Positions 6,508 to 11,545 of a DNA stretch of 11,545 bases are shown here, piece by piece. The notes under the pieces were generated by a model, which worked only from the letters and a program-made list of their open reading frames with translations, had not been told where the DNA came from and searched no databases. The number at the start of each line of letters is the position of its first letter. Positions within the stretch are counted from its first letter, which is position 1. Made by a program: the position numbers and the translations under genes. Origin of the DNA: JBBDRW01 sp040905265 (GTDB lineage Bacteria > Bacteroidota > Rhodothermia > Balneolales > Balneolaceae); contig JBBDRW010000020.1 in NCBI GenBank assembly GCA_040905265.1, forward strand, positions 1 to 11,545. The letters run 5' to 3'.

Positions 6508-7143
6508 CTACCCTTTCACAAATGCATTCCTTTTTTTCTCATATCCAACCGTTGTCTCCGGGCCATGCCCCGGAAGGATCCGGGTTTCGTCCGGCAGCGT
6601 ATAGAGCTTTTCCCGGATCGAACGTTCAAGAGTTGCAAAATCACCTTTATAGAGATCGGTTCGTCCGATGCTCTCCTTAAAAAGAGTATCTCCGGCGACC
6701 ACGACCCCCTCCTGTTTAAAATAGATCGATGTATGATCGGGTGAATGGCCAGGAGTATAGAGAAGATTCATCTCGAACGCCCCAAGCCTGAAGGAGTCCG
6801 TTTCGGGCAGCGGTTCCGGCAGAAAGGAGAAGCCGGATGCTTCCATTCCAAAAAGTGCCCCCTGTCCCGATACATTTTCCCAGAGATAGAGATCTTTGTG
6901 GCTCAGGTAGACCGGGATACTCCACTCTTTCAGCAGACGGCTCAAGCCAAGAAGATGATCAACATGGGCATGAGTCAGCAGAACGGAGTTTGGGATGAGG
7001 CCGGAGCTCTCTACAAGGTTGCGGAACCGGGAAAATTCACTCTCATTTGAAAATCCCGGGTCGATGATAACAGCCTGTTCTTTACCAGATACCAGATAGG
7101 TATTCTCGGCAAATGGCCCGACGGTAAATACAGCGAAATTCAT
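6508..7143 (-). CDS. Metallo-beta-lactamase-fold hydrolase, glyoxalase II / YcbL-like
   Basis: A 211-aa binuclear zinc hydrolase. Seen: the metal motif HxHxDH as THAHVDH (His58, His60, Asp62, His63), His133 in TPGHSPDH, Asp152 in AGDTLF, and His193 in the closing PGHGPET. The opening FTVGPFAENTYLV and the GDTLF..SIGRTDL segment are typical of the short glyoxalase-II-like group (YcbL family), which lacks the C-terminal helical domain of true glyoxalase II. The likely reaction is hydrolysis of a thioester such as S-lactoylglutathione or a similar metabolite; the substrate is not fixed by the sequence. ATG 7141-7143 lies 20 nt after the rpmE stop, so the two are probably one transcript. Cytosolic; no signal peptide. 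Confidence 0.88.
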   Translation of the reverse strand: MNFAVFTVGPFAENTYLVSGKEQAVIIDPGFSNESEFSRFRNLVESSGLIPNSVLLTHAHVDHLLGLSRLLKEWSIPVYLSHKDLYLWENVSGQGALFGMEASGFSFLPEPLPETDSFRLGAFEMNLLYTPGHSPDHTSIYFKQEGVVVAGDTLFKESIGRTDLYKGDFATLERSIREKLYTLPDETRILPGHGPETTVGYEKKRNAFVKG

Positions 7144-7163
7144 TCGGTACGTTTCCGAAAGTT

Positions 7164-7376
7164 CTACTTCTTGCCATACCGTTTGTTAAAGCGGTCGATC
7201 TGCCCCGCTTTCTTCTGAACATTCTGATTGTCAGTAAAAAACGGATGGTTCCTGGAGTCCACCTCACTTTTATAAACACCGTCTTTGGTATTGACCGTGC
7301 TGCGGGTTGTAAACTCCGAACCGTCACTCATGACAACGGTAATCTCTTTGTAATCCGGGTGAATTCCTTTTTTCAT
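7164..7376 (-). CDS. rpmE: 50S ribosomal protein L31, zinc-ligand-free variant
   Basis: A 70-aa protein that matches the length and pattern of L31: MKKGIHPDYKEIT at the start, TRSTV in the middle, HPFFT and the closing FNKRYGKK. In zinc-binding L31 four cysteines occur in a CxC (or equivalent) and a CxxC; here the matching places read VMSDG and DSRN, and there is no cysteine at all, so this is a C-minus form that should not bind zinc. ATG 7374-7376 is chosen because L31 begins MKK; a TTG 18 nt upstream is not needed. The gene sits 192 nt after pabB with its own candidate promoter and is followed at 20 nt by the hydrolase gene. L31 forms part of the bridge between ribosomal subunits. Confidence 0.92.
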   Translation of the reverse strand: MKKGIHPDYKEITVVMSDGSEFTTRSTVNTKDGVYKSEVDSRNHPFFTDNQNVQKKAGQIDRFNKRYGKK

Positions 7377-7414
7377 ACGATTTGGGTCTATCAATTGTAA
7401 CTTGCCAAAGAGTG

Positions 7415-7445
7415 TAAAAATACGGCTTCTTCAGACAGAAAGCAA
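7415..7445 (-). promoter_or_regulatory. Candidate Bacteroidota-type promoter for rpmE
   Basis: On the minus strand TTG (7443-7445) is followed after 20 nt by TATTTTTA (7415-7422), one base off the -7 consensus TAnnTTTG, with spacing near the usual 19. It lies about 38 nt upstream of the rpmE ATG. Found by eye; AT-rich sequence makes chance matches common. Confidence 0.4.
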
Positions 7446-7482
7446 TCTCATCCTGATTCAAACAAACTGTAAGGAGCCTTTG

Positions 7483-7502
7483 AATCCGCCAGCCGGCGGA
7501 TT
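7483..7502. repeat. Perfect 8-bp stem-loop AATCCGCC/GGCGGATT
   Basis: Perfect inverted repeat with a 4-nt loop (7491-7494), about 65 nt after the end of pabB on the minus strand. No T-run follows on either strand. It may stop or process the pabB transcript, or be a REP-type repeat. It directly abuts a second inverted repeat at 7503-7538. Confidence 0.6.
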
Positions 7503-7538
7503 GTTCAAAATCAAGGCCAGAGGACTCATTTTTTGAAC
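7503..7538. repeat. Second inverted repeat GTTCAAAA/TTTTGAAC
   Basis: A perfect 8-bp stem (7503-7510 with 7531-7538) around a 20-nt loop, adjoining the GC-rich stem-loop at 7483-7502. On the plus strand the right arm is preceded by two more T residues; on the minus strand the left arm reads GTTCAAAAAA. Together the two hairpins fill most of the space after pabB. Confidence 0.5.
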
Positions 7539-7568
7539 GCGAAGCGAAATTAAAACCGCAACATCCCG

Positions 7569-8930
7569 TCAGCCCATATCAAGCAGTTCCAGACCTGGCA
7601 ACGCTCTCGCTTTGACAAGAGTCTCTTCCCACTCCTTCAGGGGATCCGAATCACTGGTAATGGCACCTCCTACCGGATAGTATAAATGGCCATTTCCAAG
7701 AATAGCCGTACGGATCACAACATTAAAGTCAAAATTATCCTCCGGGGTCAGATATCCGATCGCACCGGAGTAGATCCCCCGTTTATAATCCTCAAGATCC
7801 TCGATCGCTTCCATGGCCCGTATCTTGGGAGCCCCGGTCATCGACCCCATCGGAAAACACGACTTCAAAATCGTTACCGGATCCACGCCTTCCAGTGCCT
7901 CTCCTTCGACGGTAGAAATCAACTGATGAACCGTCTCAAAACTCTGAAGGGCAAACAGCTCGGGAACCCGGACCGACCCCGGGCGCGAGACCCTGGACAG
8001 GTCATGACGCACAAGATCGACAATCATCAAATTCTCTGCCCGCTCTTTCTCAGATTGTACCAGCCGCTCTTTCAGCTCCCGGTCTGTTTTCAGGTCATGG
8101 CCTCTTGCAGATGTCCCCTTGATCGGTTGTGAAAAGATCCTCCTCCCTCGTTTACAGAGAAATCGCTCCGGAGAGGCACAACAAACGGAGAATTTCTCAG
8201 TCTGAAGAAAGGCTGAAAACGGTACCGGCCCTCTCCTTCTCATCTCCCTGAAGAGGCTGTACGGATCTCCAGAATAATCTCCAACCAGCACATGAGAGAG
8301 GTTTACCTCGTAGAACTCTCCTTCCCGGATCATCTCCTGTGCCTGGCGGATTCTGTCCAGATACTCTCCCCTCCCGGTTCTCAACCGGAGATGGTTCATC
8401 TCAAAGCATAAATCGGTCTCCGGAATAGAGGATAGGGCTGGCAGTGGGCCATTACCGATGATTCTCTGTAAAAGTCCGGTTTGGTGGTCCAGCCGGATCA
8501 ATTCTGAAGGCTGAAAAAAATAGAGTTCCGGCGTACCGGCCAGGTCCGCGTTATTGGAAGTCAGGTTTTCAACATGATTTTTCAGGTCGTACCCGAAATA
8601 CCCGAAATACCAGCCTGGATACTCTCGCCGGACTCTCTGCAGGATTGCCCAGGGATCTCCGGTATAGGCCCGAAAAGACCCATTTACCCGACAGGTCACA
8701 TTGTGCCCTGTTGATAAGAGCTCAACGGATGGCCGGGTTGCAATCCAGGAGTACCTGTTTGCGGGGTGTCCCGGCTGCTGTGACTCCAGAACGAGTGTTG
8801 TTCCCCCCTCCCTGATACCGGCAAGTGCGGCGGCTGTAAACTGTCGATACCGGTCAGCCGGATTGATTTGCTCTTGAATCATAGGGTCAATAATAAAGCT
8901 TTCAGATACATTTCTCATATGGAAATTCAT
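7569..8930 (-). CDS. pabB: Aminodeoxychorismate synthase component I
   Basis: A 453-aa chorismate-using enzyme that, with a glutaminase partner, makes 4-amino-4-deoxychorismate for folate. Seen: the N-terminal half (about 45-175) of the anthranilate-synthase-I type with GYFGYDL (110-116); the chorismate domain from about 185; the signature PIKGT at 269-273, where Lys271 marks PabB as opposed to the PIAGT of anthranilate synthase; ENLMIVDLVRHD (299-310); GSMTGAPK (362-369); and SGAIGYL (388-394) with a closing GGAITSDSDP block. ATG 8928-8930 is used; Met5 (ATG 8916-8918) is an equal possibility. No pabA or pabC is visible here. It is transcribed away from pyrD, with 138 bp between the two starts, and ends before the structured spacer upstream of rpmE. 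Confidence 0.92.
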   Translation of the reverse strand: MNFHMRNVSESFIIDPMIQEQINPADRYRQFTAAALAGIREGGTTLVLESQQPGHPANRYSWIATRPSVELLSTGHNVTCRVNGSFRAYTGDPWAILQRVRREYPGWYFGYFGYDLKNHVENLTSNNADLAGTPELYFFQPSELIRLDHQTGLLQRIIGNGPLPALSSIPETDLCFEMNHLRLRTGRGEYLDRIRQAQEMIREGEFYEVNLSHVLVGDYSGDPYSLFREMRRRGPVPFSAFLQTEKFSVCCASPERFLCKRGRRIFSQPIKGTSARGHDLKTDRELKERLVQSEKERAENLMIVDLVRHDLSRVSRPGSVRVPELFALQSFETVHQLISTVEGEALEGVDPVTILKSCFPMGSMTGAPKIRAMEAIEDLEDYKRGIYSGAIGYLTPEDNFDFNVVIRTAILGNGHLYYPVGGAITSDSDPLKEWEETLVKARALPGLELLDMG

Positions 8931-9068
8931 CCGTACCGTTTGCGAGCGACACTCCGTCCCCTTGTCTTTGGACCGACCTCCGGACAGTGCAGCTATTTAC
9001 ATCGGCCTCAACTCTCACTACATTATGCAGATCCTTTTATCACCAAACCGATGACCTGAACACACTCT
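8931..9068. promoter_or_regulatory. Divergent promoter region of pabB and pyrD
   Basis: This 138-bp gap must hold the start sites of both genes. For pabB, on the minus strand, TTTG followed after 18 nt by TAATGTAG (arms near 9043 and 9018) is a loose match to the TTTG / TAnnTTTG type. For pyrD no convincing match was seen. No operator-like palindrome or riboswitch was recognised. Confidence 0.35.
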
Positions 9069-10145
9069 ATGTACAAACAGGTAGTCCGCCCCCTGCTCTT
9101 CCGGCTCCCGGCTGATTCGATCCATGAATCGACAGTGACATGGAGTTCCAAAGCTTCCCGATCTCCGCTTCTGAGATCGGCAGCGAAGGGTATTTATCAC
9201 TATCAACACCCCTCTCTTGAACAGAAGATTCTCGGGCTTCACTTCAGAAATCCGGTCGGACTGGCCGCCGGTTTTGACAAGAACGGAACCCTGTTACCTA
9301 TCATGGAATCCCTGGGAATCGGCTTTGTGGAGGTTGGAAGCATCACTGCCGAACCATCCAGCGGCAATCCCCGGCCGAGAAGTTTTCGCCTGAAGAAAGA
9401 TTGTTCCCTCATAAATCGCATGGGGCTCAACAACGATGGTGCAGCAACCATTATGAAGCGCCTGGAAAACCTGAAAAGTGAGATCCCGATCGGGGTCAAT
9501 ATTGCCAAGACCCATAACCCTGATATTGTCGGCGAAAAAGCATTGGAAGATTATCGGGAGAGTTACAGGCTCGCAAAGGAGAGAGCCGACTACATCACGG
9601 TCAATATCTCCTGTCCCAACACACGTGAAGGGAAAACGTTTGAGGATCCGGAAAACCTGAACCGGCTTCTTGAACGAATTACTTCCGGAGAGGATGCCAC
9701 ATCGCCCCCTCTCTTCGTAAAGCTCTCTGCTGATCTGAGCAGGTCGCAACTGAAAGAACTGATTGATGTCTGTAGTTCACACTCAGTAAATGGATACGTT
9801 GCTACCAATACATCCACCGTCCGCGAGGGCCTTTCGACACCGGCTGACACACTTGAACGAATTGGGAAGGGCGGCCTGAGTGGCAGGGCAATCCGGGCGA
9901 AAAGCACCGATGTGATCCGACATATATTTGAGCTTACAAACGGAAACCGGCCGATCATCGGTGTTGGAGGCATCTTCTCGGCAGAGGATGCACTGGAGAA
10001 AATTGAGGCAGGGGCAGACCTTATCCAGGTCTATACAGGACTGATCTATGAAGGACCCGCCCTGATCAGAAAAATCAACCGGGGACTGGCAGAGTACCTG
10101 GAAAAGAAGGGGCTGGATCACTTATATCAAATCCGCAGCAATTGA
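9069..10145 (+). CDS. pyrD: Dihydroorotate dehydrogenase, class 2 (quinone-dependent)
   Basis: A 358-aa FMN enzyme that oxidises dihydroorotate to orotate, the fourth step of pyrimidine synthesis, passing electrons to membrane quinone. Class 2 is shown by the N-terminal membrane-association segment (MYKQVVRPLLFRLPADSIHE, 1-20), the length, and the order of motifs: NPVGLAAGFDKNG (61-73), FVEVGSIT (86-93), NRMGLNNDG (116-124), VNISCPNT (178-185), FVKLSAD (216-222), TNTS (246-249), GGLSG (268-272) and GVGGI (298-302). The catalytic base position, Ser in typical class 2 enzymes (second Ser of NxSSPNT), is Cys182 here, as in class 1 enzymes. ATG 9069 fits the family start. It is divergent from pabB and is followed by a 183-bp spacer holding inverted repeats. 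Confidence 0.93.
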   Translation: MYKQVVRPLLFRLPADSIHESTVTWSSKASRSPLLRSAAKGIYHYQHPSLEQKILGLHFRNPVGLAAGFDKNGTLLPIMESLGIGFVEVGSITAEPSSGNPRPRSFRLKKDCSLINRMGLNNDGAATIMKRLENLKSEIPIGVNIAKTHNPDIVGEKALEDYRESYRLAKERADYITVNISCPNTREGKTFEDPENLNRLLERITSGEDATSPPLFVKLSADLSRSQLKELIDVCSSHSVNGYVATNTSTVREGLSTPADTLERIGKGGLSGRAIRAKSTDVIRHIFELTNGNRPIIGVGGIFSAEDALEKIEAGADLIQVYTGLIYEGPALIRKINRGLAEYLEKKGLDHLYQIRSN

Positions 10146-10194
10146 CCTCACGACTCCGATTCTGAACAGATTCTGATAACCCGGTCAGCCTATT

Positions 10195-10221
10195 CCGCTT
10201 CCGGCACTCTGCAGGAAGCGG
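10195..10221. terminator. Hairpin after pyrD, CCGCTTCC/GGAAGCGG
   Basis: A perfect 8-bp inverted repeat (10195-10202 with 10214-10221) and an 11-nt loop, 50 nt after the pyrD stop and between convergent genes. Position and stem strength suit a bidirectional terminator, but no T-run follows on either strand, so it may instead protect mRNA ends. Confidence 0.4.
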
Positions 10222-10236
10222 GGAACGATCTCCTCA

Positions 10237-10318
10237 TCAGAAGCCATTTACAGGACGGTTATACAAAGCCTCCTTATAGCCGAAGGTCACCGGCTAATGG
10301 GCGTCAGGACAGATGGCT
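10237..10318. other. Possible structured RNA/DNA segment between pyrD and the TPR gene
   Basis: An outer pair AGCCAT (near 10242-10247) and ATGGCT (near 10313-10318) encloses an inner 6-bp stem TAGCCG (10277-10282) with CGGCTA (10291-10296). Nested pairing of this kind suggests a folded element, but I match it to no known riboswitch or ncRNA family. The outer pair could be chance, and the segment's right end lies only about 10 nt from the stop of the minus-strand gene. Confidence 0.2.
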
Positions 10319-10328
10319 GCTACCGGAA

Positions 10329-11545
10329 TTATTGTGACTGCGACGGAAGTGATAGCTCATCCCGCAGATAATTTGCTCTCTCCACAATCCGTGGAGCGGG
10401 TTCAAGCTCTTCCAGCTCCTGAAGAAGACGACGTACACGGTCCCATAACTCCCCGCGATAAGGGAAAGCCTCTTCGAAGTCAGGATCAGCCAGGCTCGAT
10501 TCCGCCACCTCCTCCCAATACTCCTGCTCTTCGTCACTCAGCGACGAGTCCTCCAACATGGTATAGGCAGAATCTTGTTGTGCAAAAAAAGTGTCCCTCT
10601 GTTCTTCCCACTCACTCCTGCTTGTGTACCAACGGTTGAGCTGTGCTTCAAACCCCTCCTGGCTCCGGCCTGATTCGATAAAAGCGAGAATGGATTGATA
10701 GAGAATAAATGGGGCTTCCTCACGATCAGGATTCTCGGAAACAAGCTCATAGAGTGCCTCACCACGCTCATATGGGTTATTCATTTCACTCTGCACCTGT
10801 TGAAACCGGCCACTGAGACTGTCACCCGAACTGTCGTGATCCAGTGGCTGCATCCCTGAGCCTGTAATCTGATCAGCGGGTTCGGAATCCGGAAACCGGG
10901 ATACAAGTTCTCCGGCCCACCGGCCTGCATCCTCCACCCTGTTTTGCTGCCGGGCTATTTCATACAGTGCATACAATGCCTGTGGCTGGAGTTCAGGCGC
11001 GTACCCAGAATCAACGACATCCTGAAAATAACCGGCCGCCTCTTCCGGCATATTCAGCTGCAATAGAAAGATATTTCCGAGCCTGAATCTCTTTCTGTTG
11101 ATCTCACCCCGGACGCTGTCTCTCTCAGCTTCCGATACCGGAATACTCCCGATATCAATTGTCAGTACCCCGGATTGTTCCTGGCCCGGGGAGCCATCAC
11201 GCAAGTTCCCGGACGGATCCGTTCCCTGGCCCGAATCTGCCACTATGCCCGGAATAGTCGACCCCGATACATCTCTTCGCCAATGATCAGCAAGGGGACG
11301 GTCTCCCCACCGTTGGCGAAACTGATCCCTCTCCTCCTGAAGCCTCTGGGCGTTTTGAATATTCAGAAAACCGAAGCCCCTCTCTACTTCACCGGGTAGC
11401 GCGATCTCCTCTTCCAGCTCATCGGAAATCGTGTTGACAGCTCGTTGTGACTCTCGTTCCTCCTGAATGTGAGCCTGTTCTACGTCACGGGCCATTTCAG
11501 ATAGAATCAAATCGCGTTCATTTTCAGGTAGAGATCCCAGCACCA
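10329..11545 (-). CDS. PorW/SprE-like TPR protein, C-terminal part (5' end outside window)
   Basis: The frame is open to the right edge, so the start lies beyond it and about 405 codons are seen. PorW/SprE is an envelope lipoprotein of the type IX secretion system, needed for protein export and gliding in Bacteroidota. The match rests on the block RQRWGDRPLADHWRR (about 76-90 of the visible part), which mirrors the family's RxWGxRxLEDNWRR, preceded by GFGFLNIQNAQ in place of the usual FYNPxxVxxGK, then IGSIPVSEAERDSV and a TPR-like helix pair RFRLGNIFLLQLNMPEEAAGYF continuing into ALYEIARQQNRVEDAGRWAG. The rest is acidic and helical (DSSLSDEEQEYWEEVAESS). The N-terminal domain and any lipoprotein signal are not visible. 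An ordinary TPR protein is the alternative. It is convergent with pyrD. Confidence 0.7.
   Translation of the reverse strand, partial: VLGSLPENERDLILSEMARDVEQAHIQEERESQRAVNTISDELEEEIALPGEVERGFGFLNIQNAQRLQEERDQFRQRWGDRPLADHWRRDVSGSTIPGIVADSGQGTDPSGNLRDGSPGQEQSGVLTIDIGSIPVSEAERDSVRGEINRKRFRLGNIFLLQLNMPEEAAGYFQDVVDSGYAPELQPQALYALYEIARQQNRVEDAGRWAGELVSRFPDSEPADQITGSGMQPLDHDSSGDSLSGRFQQVQSEMNNPYERGEALYELVSENPDREEAPFILYQSILAFIESGRSQEGFEAQLNRWYTSRSEWEEQRDTFFAQQDSAYTMLEDSSLSDEEQEYWEEVAESSLADPDFEEAFPYRGELWDRVRRLLQELEELEPAPRIVERANYLRDELSLPSQSQ

Noticed and set aside
9294..9749. Minus-strand open frame opposite pyrD
   Set aside because: It lies fully antisense to conserved PyrD motifs and has no family features.
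10260..10310. ACAAAGCCTCC as part of a c-di-GMP-I (GEMM) riboswitch
   Set aside because: It resembles only one short piece of the consensus; the CACGCACAGGGCAAACC segment and the tetraloop receptor are absent, and the place is a 3' region between convergent genes.

Overview
The window looks like chromosome from an FCB-group bacterium, most likely Balneolota/Rhodothermota or a near relative. The signs are a stand-alone sigma-54 activator directly followed by a Bacteroidota-type LptE lipoprotein gene, the C-terminal part of a PorW/SprE-like type IX secretion protein, few Shine-Dalgarno sequences, and one candidate promoter of the TTG / TAnnTTTG type. No rRNA, tRNA or CRISPR array was seen. The lineage call is inference from gene content, not from a marker gene.

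Layout. (1) 2-3896, glucosylglycerate block: the C-terminal part of a glucosyl-3-phosphoglycerate synthase (+), a HAD-fold hydrolase (+), and, convergent with them, a GH13_18 phosphorylase that best fits glucosylglycerate phosphorylase (-). Together they could make, dephosphorylate and recycle the compatible solute glucosylglycerate. (2) About 3700-3928: the 5' end of the phosphorylase frame appears to carry the remains of a REP/RAYT (IS200-like) element, with a GTAG + hairpin and a decayed transposase N-terminus. (3) 4032-6453, envelope operon (+): sigma-54 activator, lptE (14-nt overlap) and a TPR protein (3-nt gap). (4) 6508-8930, minus-strand run: pabB (folate), a structured 190-bp intergenic, rpmE encoding a zinc-ligand-free L31, and a glyoxalase-II-like metallo-beta-lactamase hydrolase. 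(5) 9069-10145: class 2 dihydroorotate dehydrogenase pyrD (+), divergent from pabB, with Cys where the family usually has catalytic Ser. (6) 10329-11545: the 3' part of a PorW/SprE-like TPR gene (-), with inverted repeats between it and pyrD.

Most genes are conserved housekeeping or envelope functions. The parts most worth attention are the glucosylglycerate module with its unassigned HAD enzyme (a possible new phosphatase for the pathway), the apparent RAYT-derived N-terminal extension of the phosphorylase, the Ser-to-Cys change in PyrD, and the structured intergenic stretches.
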